NCBI RefSeq assembly: GCF_023715465.1
Contig: NZ_JAMBOE010000004.1
Span: forward strand, 434,001 to 498,000
DNA length: 64,000 nucleotides
Direction: 5' to 3'
Origin: Paenibacillus macerans
GTDB taxonomy: Bacteria; Bacillota; Bacilli; Paenibacillales; Paenibacillaceae
The position numbers and the translations under genes are program-made. Positions 46,562 to 54,838 of this stretch are shown here, piece by piece. Position 1 is the first letter of the stretch. The number at the start of each line of letters is the position of its first letter. The notes beneath the pieces were generated by a model. The model did no database searches and was not told where the DNA came from. It was given only the letters and a program-made list of their open reading frames with translations.

Positions 46562-46602
46562 CGTTAAGGGGATATTAAATTTTCGTTAAAGGCTTTTGAT
46601 AA
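46562..46602 (-). promoter_or_regulatory. PhoP-box-like array upstream of the phosphatase operon
   Basis: On the minus strand TTAACG (46589-46584), TTAATA (46578-46573) and TTAACG (46567-46562) repeat every 11 bp; a looser TTATCA lies at 46602-46597. The Bacillus PhoP consensus is TT(A/T/C)A(C/T)A with about 5 bp between copies. The array ends 80 bp before the start. No clear -10 was found. Confidence 0.55.
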
Positions 46603-46900
46603 AATGGCCCGATCCAAAAACCCCCTCCCATTCGCGGCAAGTTATTAATCCCGTGTCTGCTTTTTTTTGTAAGGAAAAGGATGATAATGTGAAGGATTTA
46701 GACCTATGCGGAAAACAAGCCAATCTGCTAATGCCTCTAGAAACCCGAGCAGTAAGCGTTTGCAAAAATGTTATTATCACCGCTCATGTAAGCCTTATGG
46801 AACGTCCTCCCCCTTTGTTAAATCTATGTAAAAAAACGCCGCCCTATTTCCTAAATTGTGGGTAATTTATTTTTGCGATAATTCTTTACCGGAAAACGCG

Positions 46901-46926
46901 AAAAAACCGCTGAAGAGTCAGCGGCT
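46901..46926 (-). terminator. Terminator reading on the minus strand
   Basis: CCGCTGA, a 4-nt loop, TCAGCGG and a run of T on the minus strand. It would stop leftward transcripts from the transposase side before the phosphatase operon promoter. Confidence 0.75.
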
Positions 46927-47387
46927 TTAAAATATATGTAAAGCCCAATACCTAATATATGTAAAGTCCCGCGATAGCGCCATTTTTTGTACCTATTTTC
47001 AAAGAATTAAGAAAGTCGGCCGGCAAAATAGAAAAACACCGCTTCCGACCTAAATCAACTGCCAAACGAATTAAAGTATTCTTTTCTTGGGCTGCTGGGC
47101 GGCAGATCATCGCATTCGCTGTCCAGGCGCTTTGCACGATTATCCCTTTTGATCAGGGGAGCCGAGAAACAGACAAGCTTGGGAGAAGAAAATATTTGGT
47201 GGAGAAGCACATAGATTCGAGATAATTTAGACGGACTTAGGAGAAAGAATCAGGTTTAGGGGAGGTGAAACAGACCGGACAGGAGATCGAGGACAAGACG
47301 CGAGTGAAACGAAAAAACCGTGATTTTGCTGTAGCCTGAACCCTTCCGTTTGCAGCAACGCCCACACCGTTCATGCTAGCTCACACC

Positions 47388-47445
47388 AATCAAGTTGATC
47401 CGCATTAAGCTAACCCCTACCCATTAAGTTGATCTTCGTCAAACT
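47388..47445. repeat. Two imperfect direct repeats beside the transposase gene
   Basis: Each contains AAGTTGATC, then AA-x-CT and a C-rich end. They start about 30 bp apart, just past the 3' end of the transposase. No matching inverted copy is seen on the far side, so the element's ends are not defined. Confidence 0.45.
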
Positions 47446-47469
47446 CCCCCCACCGTGCAAGCGCCACGA

Positions 47470-48372
47470 TCAGGCCGCAGCCGCAAGGGGCTGGTTCGGT
47501 TGGCGGGCGATCAGCCGGCGGTAAGGGATCGCCGGAATCGCCACACACATGCTCAGTAATTTCTGCCGCATCGTTTCTTCCGCTCCGGGCAGGTGCAACC
47601 GGCGGCGTCCGGTGTACTCGTTCAGGTACGCCTGCAAATGCTTCAGTCCCAAGGCTACATACGTACTCTTCAGCGATTCCCACGCCTCTCTCACCACTTT
47701 CCGCAAGGGCGTATACAGACGAAAGGCTAGAGGGAACGACTGTACCGCCGATGTACGGACATCCACATGCCCGTTGATGAACGCGGCGAGTTCGAGACGG
47801 TTTGCCCTTTTTCCGTCCCCTCTCTTATGAGGCACCAGGCGGATTTTGACCTGCTCCGGCTCGCCCGACTCCGTCACCGTGCATCCCGCTACGACCGCCG
47901 TGGCATACGGATGCGAAAACTGACACCGGGACGGATCGCACCCGTACAGATCGCTGTTCACCTTCACGTCTCCGCTCAGCAACTCCTGGGCATCGAACTC
48001 CCCGGCGGCATGGCGTATTTTGTGCAGCATCAACCAGGCGGTTTTGTAGGTGACCTCGATCACCTGGCTCAGCCGCATCGCCGAGATGCCATCGGGGAGC
48101 AAGAACAACTCCAGCGCTTTGAACCACTTGGGCAGGGGCAAATGCGTTCGTTCAAAAATCGTACCGACCAAAGCCGACGTTTGATGCTTGCACTTTCCGC
48201 ACTCGAACAAGAGGATATGCCGGGAAGTCAGACGACTGCACCGGGTGTGAGCGCAGCGCGGGCAGACGAAGCCGTTCGGCCACTTCATTGCGATCAGCGC
48301 CTCCACGCAGGCCTGCTCGCTGTTATAACGGCTGTTGAATGGTTGAAGTTCCGTTCCCGCATTGACCTCCAT
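47470..48372 (-). CDS. IS1595-like transposase, catalytic positions eroded
   Basis: About 300 residues. An N-terminal zinc ribbon (CPRCAHTRC...FECGKCKHQ) and the helical TSALVGTIFERTHLPLPKWF stretch are typical of IS1595 proteins. The C-terminal WESLKSTY...LKHLQAYLNEYTGRRR matches the end of their DDE domain. The usual VDExYxGG motif is VNSDLYG here, and no clear second acidic residue is seen, so cutting activity is doubtful. The ATG at 48372 is chosen; a TTG at 48393 has no ribosome site. The gene has a strong promoter with two LexA-like boxes and no terminal inverted repeats were found. Confidence 0.8.
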   Translation of the reverse strand: MEVNAGTELQPFNSRYNSEQACVEALIAMKWPNGFVCPRCAHTRCSRLTSRHILLFECGKCKHQTSALVGTIFERTHLPLPKWFKALELFLLPDGISAMRLSQVIEVTYKTAWLMLHKIRHAAGEFDAQELLSGDVKVNSDLYGCDPSRCQFSHPYATAVVAGCTVTESGEPEQVKIRLVPHKRGDGKRANRLELAAFINGHVDVRTSAVQSFPLAFRLYTPLRKVVREAWESLKSTYVALGLKHLQAYLNEYTGRRRLHLPGAEETMRQKLLSMCVAIPAIPYRRLIARQPNQPLAAAA

Positions 48373-48400
48373 GTTCGCTCGCCCCCGAATCAAGAATTCA

Positions 48401-48452
48401 CGAATGTATGTTCGCTTTATTTCATTATATCAAACGTACGTTCCCTTTTCAA
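48401..48452 (-). promoter_or_regulatory. Transposase promoter with two LexA-like operators
   Basis: On the minus strand TTGAAA (48452-48447) and TATAAT (48429-48424) are 17 bp apart. GGAACGTACGTTTG (48444-48431) fills the spacer and CGAACATACATTCG (48414-48401) covers the start of the transcript. Each has one mismatch to the GAAC-N4-GTTC core. The centres are 30 bp apart. Confidence 0.7.
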
Positions 48453-48479
48453 GCCGAAAATCTCACCTGAACCGCCACA

Positions 48480-48511
48480 TTTTTTCCCCCTCTCTTTTTT
48501 TCTCTCTTTTT
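48480..48511. repeat. Pure polypyrimidine run of 32 nt
   Basis: Only T and C from 48480 to 48511, closed by GGGGAA that can pair with part of it. Confidence 0.7.
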
Positions 48512-48589
48512 GGGGAACCCTTGCTCTAGCCCCCAACCACTGCTCCCTGAACGAGAGGGATAATCGTGCAAAGGCAAGCAGCAGACAGG

Positions 48590-48650
48590 GACACCAAGGC
48601 ACCAAGACCAAGACACCAAGACACCGAGACACGAGTCACCAAGACACGAA
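48590..48650. repeat. Degenerate tandem repeats of about 8 bp (ACACCAAG type)
   Basis: About eight units such as ACACCAAG, GCACCAAG, ACACCGAG and TCACCAAG follow each other with small length changes. Confidence 0.7.
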
Positions 48651-48815
48651 CCCTATCCCTCTTTTCGTCATTTTTTGTTCAGACCAATAAAAAAACTTAA
48701 TATCCAGTTCATATCCTAAATAATGTAACGAAATAAAAGCAAAGGGATGATTCCATGAAGAAAACGCAGTCTTACGTGAAAACATGCGGGAATATGCGGG
48801 TTTTACCTGCTGATG

Positions 48816-48828
48816 GATATGGTATAAT
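48816..48828 (+). promoter_or_regulatory. Extended -10 promoter of the ABC exporter genes
   Basis: TGG directly before TATAAT (48823-48828), 71 bp before the chosen start; only a weak -35. Confidence 0.5.
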
Positions 48829-48899
48829 CTCCATGATTTGCAAATTGGAAAAATCATCTTTCAGCTTAAATGAGAGAACAAACAGAAGCAGGTGATCAG

Positions 48900-50675
48900 A
48901 TGTTTGAACTAAAATGGCTGTGGCAAAATCTGCGCGGGGACAGGACTAGGTACATACTGGCACTCATCCTCTCCGTCGTGGGCTCCTCGCTCATGATCGT
49001 GAATCCGTACATAGGCCAGCGTATCGTCGATACGTTTATCGCCGGGCCCGATGCCATGCAAAACTTGACGCAAGAACGGCAATTGCTGATTATGCTCTGC
49101 CTGGGAATGGTCGGCTTTTCCTTGCTGCGCACGGGTCTGGCTTACTTAACGATGATGCAGTACGAGCGGGCCTCGCAAAACATGCTGTACCGCATCCGCA
49201 TTTATCTGTACGACAAAATCCAGGAACAGGACATGCATTACTACGATCACAACCGCACCGGCGATCTCATGACCAAGATGACAGGCGACCTGGACATGGT
49301 TCGCCACTCGATGGCGTGGATTATCAAAACGATCATCGAATCGCTGACGATTTTCGTTGCTGCGGTTGTTTATTTTTTCACCATCGACGCCGAGCTGACC
49401 TGGTGGCTGCTGATCCTGTCGCCGCCGATTTTCATTGTGGCCTACATGTTTGCGAAACGCGTTCGCCCCATGTATGTCGACCTGCGCGAACGGCTGTCCC
49501 AGCTGAACACGACGACCCAGGAAAATATTTCGGGCAACCGCGTCGTCAAAGCCTTCGCCCGCGAGAAGTACGAAATCGAGAAATTCATCGAGAAAAACGA
49601 AAACTTCTCAAAGGCCAACAAAGCGGCCGCGCTCGTATGGCTGGACTATTTTCCTTATCTGGAGACGTTTGCGCAAGCCTTCAACGTAATCCTGATGATC
49701 GCCGGCGGGCTGTTCGTGATGAACGGACGGATCACCTTTGGGGAATATTCCGCGTTTGCCGCGCTGGTGTGGGCGGTCTCCAACCCGATGCGCAACATCG
49801 GCATCATCATCAACGACATTCAGCGCTTTTTCGCCAGCTTGACCAAAATCGTAGAGATCTATTATGCCAAACCGCAGATCGTCAACGGTCATAATGCCGA
49901 GAAGCCCCGGCGCTATGAGGGCCGGATCGAATTCGATCATGTCAGCTTTAAATATGACAATGCGCTGGTGCTGGACAATGTAAGCTTTACGGTCGAACCG
50001 GGTGAAACCGTTGCCATCATGGGCTCGACCGGATCGGGCAAAACGACGCTCGTCAACCTGATCCCGCGCTTTTACGATGTGGCCGAGGGGCGCGTGCTCA
50101 TCGACGGCACGGATGTGCGGCAGCTTGAGCTCGATGAGCTGCGCGGAAATATCGGCGTCGCGACCCAGGACGTGCTGCTCTTCTCCGATACGATCGACGG
50201 CAATATCGCCTTCGGCGATCCCGACCTGCCGGAGGAGGAGACGGTCGAATACGCCCGGCTCGCCGCGGCGCACGACTTTATCGTCAAGATGCCCGAAGGA
50301 TATGACACCATCGTCGGGGAGCGCGGCGTCGGCTTGTCCGGCGGCCAGAAGCAGCGGATCGCGCTGGCGCGCGCCATGGCGGTCCGCCGGCCGATTCTGA
50401 TCCTCGACGATACGACCTCGGCGGTCGATCTTGAAACTGAGGAGCATATCCAGAAAAGCCTGCGCGAGCTGGAATACCCCTGCACGAAAATCATCATCGC
50501 GCAGCGGGTGTCCACCACCGCCGAAGCCGACCGCATCCTCATTCTCGACGGCGGCCGCGTGATCGAGGAAGGAACCCACGCCGAGCTGTTGGCGAAGCGG
50601 GGTTATTATTACGATGTGTTTATGCTGCAGAACGAAGGCGTTGGAAGGGCGGTGACGGCAAATGGCAAGGAATAG
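48900..50675 (+). CDS. ABC exporter half-transporter with degenerate ATP site (subunit 1)
   Basis: About 591 residues: six membrane helices (1-320) fused to an ATPase domain. Walker A GSTGSGKTTLV and signature LSGGQKQRIAL are normal. The catalytic Glu after Walker B is Asp (ILDDTTSAVD) and the switch His is Gln (IIAQRVST), the pattern of the inactive half of heterodimeric exporters. The ATG at 48900 follows AGGTGATCAG; an upstream ATG at 48870 has no site. The next gene overlaps by 14 nt and supplies the intact half. It resembles YfiBC/YheHI-type pairs; the cargo (drug or lipid) is unknown. Confidence 0.9.
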   Translation: MFELKWLWQNLRGDRTRYILALILSVVGSSLMIVNPYIGQRIVDTFIAGPDAMQNLTQERQLLIMLCLGMVGFSLLRTGLAYLTMMQYERASQNMLYRIRIYLYDKIQEQDMHYYDHNRTGDLMTKMTGDLDMVRHSMAWIIKTIIESLTIFVAAVVYFFTIDAELTWWLLILSPPIFIVAYMFAKRVRPMYVDLRERLSQLNTTTQENISGNRVVKAFAREKYEIEKFIEKNENFSKANKAAALVWLDYFPYLETFAQAFNVILMIAGGLFVMNGRITFGEYSAFAALVWAVSNPMRNIGIIINDIQRFFASLTKIVEIYYAKPQIVNGHNAEKPRRYEGRIEFDHVSFKYDNALVLDNVSFTVEPGETVAIMGSTGSGKTTLVNLIPRFYDVAEGRVLIDGTDVRQLELDELRGNIGVATQDVLLFSDTIDGNIAFGDPDLPEEETVEYARLAAAHDFIVKMPEGYDTIVGERGVGLSGGQKQRIALARAMAVRRPILILDDTTSAVDLETEEHIQKSLRELEYPCTKIIIAQRVSTTAEADRILILDGGRVIEEGTHAELLAKRGYYYDVFMLQNEGVGRAVTANGKE

Positions 50676-52440
50676 ATTCGACATCGACGAAAATCTGGAA
50701 TCGCCTTTTGACATCAAGCACTTCCGGCGTGCGATGGTCTATATTAAACGGCAGAAAAAGCCGATGCTCGCCGCCTTTGCACTCAGCGCGTTGTCCGCGG
50801 CGATCGGGCTGTCAGCCCCGCTGATCATGCAGCACGTCGTCGACGTGACGATTCCTGAGAAGGCCGTCCTTCCCCTGTTGGGCTGGTCGGCGCTGATGCT
50901 GGCGACGATCGTCGTCAGCGTGATCCTGGCGACGATCCGCTCGCGTATTATGACGGTCGTCGGCCAGGATATCATCTTCGACATCCGAACGGACCTGTTC
51001 AAGCATTTGCAGGAGCTTCCGTTCAAATATTACGACGACCGGCCGCAGGGCAAGATCCTGATCCGGGTCGTCAACTACGTCAACGCGGTTTCCGACGTAT
51101 TGTCCAACGGCATTATCAACTTTATTTTGGAATTGCTTAACTTGATCTTTATCGCCGCGTTCATGTTCGCCGTTGACGTCCGGCTTTCGCTGATCACGCT
51201 TGCGGGGCTGCCTGTGTTCCTCGGCATCATGCTGATGATTAAAAACAAGCAGCGCCGGTCATGGCAAGCGGTATCGAACAAAAGCTCCAACATGAACGCT
51301 TATTTGCAGGAGAGCATCAGCGGCATTCGCGTGACCCAGATTTTCTCCCGCGAACAGCGCAATGAGGGGATTTTTACCCGCCTGGCCGGCAATTACCGGC
51401 GCGAATGGATGCGGGCGATCCACTACAACGCGCTGATTCCGTTTTCGGTCGACAATCTGGCGACGATCGTGACGATGCTGATCTACATGATCGGCCTGCT
51501 TGCGCTAAATCCGGCGGAGGTCACCTTCGGTGTGATCCTGGCGATGAGCAACTATGCGGCCCGCTTCTGGCAGCCGATCCTGAACCTGTCCAACCTGTAC
51601 AACAGCTTTATCAACGCTGTCGCTTATCTGGAGCGGATCTTCGAAACGCTGGATGAGCCGGTCACCGTCAGCGACGTTCCGAACGCGAAGGAACTGCCGC
51701 AGGTGAAAGGCAATGTGACCTTTGACGACGTCACCTTCGCGTATGACCCGGGCCTTAACATCCTGGAGAATCTCTCCTTCGATGTAAAGGCCGGGGAAAG
51801 CATCGCACTCGTCGGCCCGACCGGCGCAGGCAAGACGACCGTCGTCAACCTGATATCGCGGTTCTATAACATAACGGACGGCAGGATCCTAATCGACGGT
51901 GAAGACATTTCCCAGGTAACGCTGAAGTCTCTGCGCAGCCAAATGGGGATTATGCTGCAGGACAGCTTTATTTTCTCCGGCACGATCTTGGACAATATCC
52001 GCTACGGCCGGCTGGACGCCACCGAGGAGGAAATTATCGCCGCCGCCAAGACGGTATGCGCCGACGAGTTCATCCGCGAGTTCGATCAGGGGTATCAGAC
52101 GGAGGTGAACGAGCGCGGCTCCAAGCTGTCCCAGGGGCAGCGCCAGCTCATCTCGTTTGCCCGGACGCTGCTTGCCGATCCGCGCATCCTGATCCTGGAC
52201 GAAGCGACCTCGTCCATCGATGCCAAGACCGAACGTTTGCTGCAAAAAGGCTTAAACGAGCTTCTCAAGGGGCGCACCTCGTTCATCATCGCGCACCGGC
52301 TGTCTACCGTAAAAAACTGCGACCGGATCATGTACGTCTCGGACAAAGGCATCGCCGAATGCGGTTCGCACGACGAGCTGATCGCCCGCCGCGGCCTTTA
52401 CTACCGCCTGTACACGGCGCAGAAGATGGAAGCTATGTAA
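50662..52440 (+). CDS. ABC exporter half-transporter, catalytically complete (subunit 2)
   Basis: 592 residues with six membrane helices and a full ATPase domain: Walker A GPTGAGKTTVV, Walker B with Glu (ILILDEATSSID) and switch His (IIAHRLST). Its signature is the variant LSQGQRQLISF, which contributes to the weak site in the dimer, while the partner gives LSGGQ. The start overlaps subunit 1 by 14 nt, so the two are translationally coupled. A strong terminator follows directly. Confidence 0.92.
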   Translation: MARNRFDIDENLESPFDIKHFRRAMVYIKRQKKPMLAAFALSALSAAIGLSAPLIMQHVVDVTIPEKAVLPLLGWSALMLATIVVSVILATIRSRIMTVVGQDIIFDIRTDLFKHLQELPFKYYDDRPQGKILIRVVNYVNAVSDVLSNGIINFILELLNLIFIAAFMFAVDVRLSLITLAGLPVFLGIMLMIKNKQRRSWQAVSNKSSNMNAYLQESISGIRVTQIFSREQRNEGIFTRLAGNYRREWMRAIHYNALIPFSVDNLATIVTMLIYMIGLLALNPAEVTFGVILAMSNYAARFWQPILNLSNLYNSFINAVAYLERIFETLDEPVTVSDVPNAKELPQVKGNVTFDDVTFAYDPGLNILENLSFDVKAGESIALVGPTGAGKTTVVNLISRFYNITDGRILIDGEDISQVTLKSLRSQMGIMLQDSFIFSGTILDNIRYGRLDATEEEIIAAAKTVCADEFIREFDQGYQTEVNERGSKLSQGQRQLISFARTLLADPRILILDEATSSIDAKTERLLQKGLNELLKGRTSFIIAHRLSTVKNCDRIMYVSDKGIAECGSHDELIARRGLYYRLYTAQKMEAM

Positions 52441-52443
52441 AAG

Positions 52444-52476
52444 AACCGCCGGGGCATCTCGCTCCGGCGGTTTTTT
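52444..52476 (+). terminator. Terminator of the ABC exporter operon
   Basis: AACCGCCGG pairs with CCGGCGGTT, followed by a T run. Confidence 0.92.
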
Positions 52477-52523
52477 GATGTGCAGCCCCATACTTTAAGC
52501 GTCACGAGAGGATGATCACACGG

Positions 52524-52580
52524 AAAGCTAACTTGACATTTGGCGTTTGAGTGTGTTAATTTTGATGTAAAGTTAACTTT
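52524..52580 (+). promoter_or_regulatory. Promoter with two operator half-copies for the XRE/membrane pair
   Basis: TTGACA lies at 52533-52538. AAAGCTAACTT (52524-52534) overlaps it, and the perfect palindrome AAAGTTAACTTT (52569-52580) sits 45 bp downstream near the expected transcript start. The -10 (TTAATT at 52556) is weak. Confidence 0.6.
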
Positions 52581-52606
52581 CCATTTCAAGTATTTGAGGT
52601 GAATAT

Positions 52607-52810
52607 GTGAAAAACAGGCTTGAGGAAATACGCAAACGGGACGGAATTAGTCAGGAAGATCTGGCTGCTGCGCTCAAGGTTTCACGGCAAACGATCGGCT
52701 CGTTGGAGAACGGGCGGTACAATCCGTCCATCATCCTGGCCTTCAAGATTGCCCGATACTTCGGTATGCGTATAGAAGACATTTTCATCTATGAGGAGGA
52801 GACATCATGA
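52607..52810 (+). CDS. Small XRE-family regulator
   Basis: 67 residues, one Cro/CI-type helix-turn-helix (EIRKRDGISQEDLAAALKVS, RQTIGSLENGRYNPS). GTG start behind GAGGTGAATAT. The stop overlaps the next ATG (ATGA). Regulators of this type, paired with a small membrane protein, often repress the pair; the two similar sites around the promoter fit autorepression. Confidence 0.88.
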   Translation: MKNRLEEIRKRDGISQEDLAAALKVSRQTIGSLENGRYNPSIILAFKIARYFGMRIEDIFIYEEETS

Positions 52811-53223
52811 AAATAAAAACATCGGTTTATATAGCCGCGTTGATCGCGGGCATTTGCTGCATCGCGGCCAGCTTCGGTTTCAAAAGCGAGGAGGTAAAGG
52901 CCGTATCCGGAATGCTGATCGGCGTCGGGGCGGGATTGATCGGGATGAGCGTGGCTCAGCTCTATATGAAACGGTATGAATCCAAAAATCCCGAGCTCGT
53001 AAAGCAGACGGAAATCGAAATAAGCGATGAGCGGAACACGATGATCCGCCATCGGGCCAAAGCGAAAGCCGGCGACATCACCCATTGGCTCATTATGGGC
53101 ATTGCTTACATGACGATCCTCATTTCCGCCCCCTTATGGGTCACGCTGGCGGTTGTAGCCGTTTTTCTGCTCCATACCGCAATCGGCCTCTATTATATGA
53201 ACAAATATCAGAAGGAAATGTAG
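52807..53223 (+). CDS. Small membrane protein (DUF2178-like) coupled to the XRE regulator
   Basis: 138 residues with four probable membrane segments: about 8-24, 33-50, 92-108 and 110-128. A cytoplasmic loop carries SDERNTMIRHRAKAKAGD, the kind of motif seen in DUF2178 membrane proteins. It overlaps the regulator by 4 nt and follows it in a two-gene operon. Function unknown; it may be the membrane sensor or the target of the regulator. Confidence 0.72.
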   Translation: MKIKTSVYIAALIAGICCIAASFGFKSEEVKAVSGMLIGVGAGLIGMSVAQLYMKRYESKNPELVKQTEIEISDERNTMIRHRAKAKAGDITHWLIMGIAYMTILISAPLWVTLAVVAVFLLHTAIGLYYMNKYQKEM

Positions 53224-53359
53224 GCCGCCGAAAACTATCTCTCCATCGCAAACATGTAATTCGGGAGGAAATGAGCGGATGCTCCCGCTTGGAAACTTTG
53301 TCCTTCGGATCAAAGATTTTCATTGACGTCCCCCTCTCCAGGAGGCTACAATTTTCGAC

Positions 53360-53395
53360 ATGAGCATGGATTATCCGAGGAGATGGGGAAAATAA
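53360..53395 (+). CDS. Possible 11-codon leader reading frame before the diguanylate cyclase
   Basis: AGGAGG (53340-53345), then ATG at 53360 and a frame MSMDYPRRWGK ending at TAA 53393-53395. It ends 10 nt past the cyclase ATG at 53383, which itself has a GAGGAG with no spacing. Translation of the leader could bring ribosomes to the cyclase start. Confidence 0.3.
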   Translation: MSMDYPRRWGK

Positions 53396-54768
53396 AAAAT
53401 ATCATCATCGACATTCTGAAGAACACCGGAGTTCTTCTATTATATGCGTGTTTTCTTTTTATCGAATTCAGGTTTTACGGGCATATTCCGCTGCCGATCC
53501 AATTGCTGGCCATCGCGCTCCTGATCGTGTTTACCTATTTCGTCGCCTCGCCCCTATGGATGAAATCGTTCCCCAGGAAAAGAAATTTCGCGATCCGCCT
53601 GATGTTGGGCATTATTATCTTTTTAAGCTACGCTTGGGATTTTCTGAGGTCTCAACACTCGAACCATGTGTTCAGCGTTGAGATTTTTATCGTGCCTATC
53701 ATTCTGACGTTATTGTTTTTCTCTCTGAAAGAATCAGTTTTCGTCCTGATGTCCTGTGTCGTGATCAGTGCCGTCAACGTCCTTTGGCATATGCGCGGCA
53801 TCAACGGGGATGCGGTTTTTTCGGGGGTGCTGGAGGTGGGAATCTGTACACTGCTCATTTTCATCATGAATCGGGCGCTGAAAGTAAGATCCAGACTCAT
53901 CAACAAGCAAAACATTTTCGTGGAAAATTCCCGCGCCTTAATGATCGGAATCGACCGCACCGGAAAAATCGACTTGTGCAATCCGGCGATGTGCCGGCTT
54001 TTGAAAATGAAACAAGACGAGGTGTTGGATCACTTTTTTTGGGAGGTTGGCGCCAAAGTATCCGGCGAAGCGGTGGATCAAATCTTTCAACTGCTGGCCC
54101 AGCGCAAAAAAACGGAGCAATTCGAGCTCCAGGTTCCGGACGGCCAGGGGACTTCCACGTTTTTGGCGGATACCTATCCCGTCGAGGATGACGGTCTGGT
54201 GAGCGGCATTATCGTCGTATTAAATGATATTACCGACCGAAAAACCGCCGAAAAGAAGCTGTACGAGCTATCCGTTACGGATGATTTGACGAAGCTGGCG
54301 AACCGGAGGCATTTTGAGCGGCGCCTTGACGAAGAAATCATTCGCTCCAATCGATATGGCCGCCCGCTTTCGTTATTACTGATCGATCTGGACCATTTTA
54401 AAGACATCAATGATACATACGGTCACCGCATCGGGGATCTTGTGCTGTCAACGGTAGCCAAGCAACTGGAAAGCCATGTGCGGGATACCGATGTTGTGGC
54501 CCGCTGGGGCGGAGAAGAATTCGCCGTTTTAATGCCTGAGACCGAACTTAAGGAAGCGGAAAAAATCGGAATAAGGCTGCTGAAAGCGGTTCGGGAAACC
54601 CCCATTCCGGTTCCGGAGGAGCATGGAGAACCTATTATGGTGACCTTCTCGGCAGGAGTCACCACCCAATCATCCGGCATTGTGAAAGAGCAAATTATCG
54701 AATCCGTCGACACGGCCTTGTACGAGTCCAAGAATAACGGCAGGAACCAGGTTACGCTCGGTCTTTAG
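53383..54768 (+). CDS. Membrane-bound diguanylate cyclase with PAS domain
   Basis: About 461 residues. Five or six N-terminal membrane helices (about 8-185), a PAS domain (about 190-300) and a GGDEF domain (about 305-461). The active site is WGGEEF, and an RDTD inhibitory I-site lies five residues before it, so it should make c-di-GMP and be feedback-inhibited. DDLTKLANRRHFERRL marks the domain start. The ATG at 53383 touches its GAGGAG site; an in-frame TTG at 53323 has no site. Confidence 0.88.
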   Translation: MGKIKNIIIDILKNTGVLLLYACFLFIEFRFYGHIPLPIQLLAIALLIVFTYFVASPLWMKSFPRKRNFAIRLMLGIIIFLSYAWDFLRSQHSNHVFSVEIFIVPIILTLLFFSLKESVFVLMSCVVISAVNVLWHMRGINGDAVFSGVLEVGICTLLIFIMNRALKVRSRLINKQNIFVENSRALMIGIDRTGKIDLCNPAMCRLLKMKQDEVLDHFFWEVGAKVSGEAVDQIFQLLAQRKKTEQFELQVPDGQGTSTFLADTYPVEDDGLVSGIIVVLNDITDRKTAEKKLYELSVTDDLTKLANRRHFERRLDEEIIRSNRYGRPLSLLLIDLDHFKDINDTYGHRIGDLVLSTVAKQLESHVRDTDVVARWGGEEFAVLMPETELKEAEKIGIRLLKAVRETPIPVPEEHGEPIMVTFSAGVTTQSSGIVKEQIIESVDTALYESKNNGRNQVTLGL

Positions 54769-54838
54769 AAGGATTTGGGGGAGATTTGTCGAATAGGTCT
54801 ACAGACCTGGAATTATGAATTGGAGGGAATCTAAGGAA

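Larger units (their letters stand above)
46603..47469. other. Gene-free gap between the phosphatase operon and the transposase
   Basis: Only weak open frames without ribosome sites. It contains a small direct repeat (AATATATGTAAAG at 46931 and 46954), a terminator (46901-46926) and a pair of repeats next to the transposase (47388-47445). Confidence 0.5.
48453..48899. other. Gene-free gap before the ABC exporter
   Basis: Holds a 32-nt pure pyrimidine run (48480-48511), degenerate 8-bp tandem repeats (48590-48650) and the exporter promoter. No supported gene. Confidence 0.55.

Noticed and set aside
46596..46865. 89-codon open frame on the plus strand
   Set aside because: No ribosome site, no recognisable family, Cys/Pro-rich random composition; it starts inside the PhoP-like array.
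46952..47137. 61-codon open frame on the minus strand
   Set aside because: No ribosome site or domain; it contains one of the small direct repeats.
48372..48393. TTG at 48393 as start of the transposase
   Set aside because: No ribosome site, and it lies between the second LexA-like box and the ATG; the ATG at 48372 fits better.
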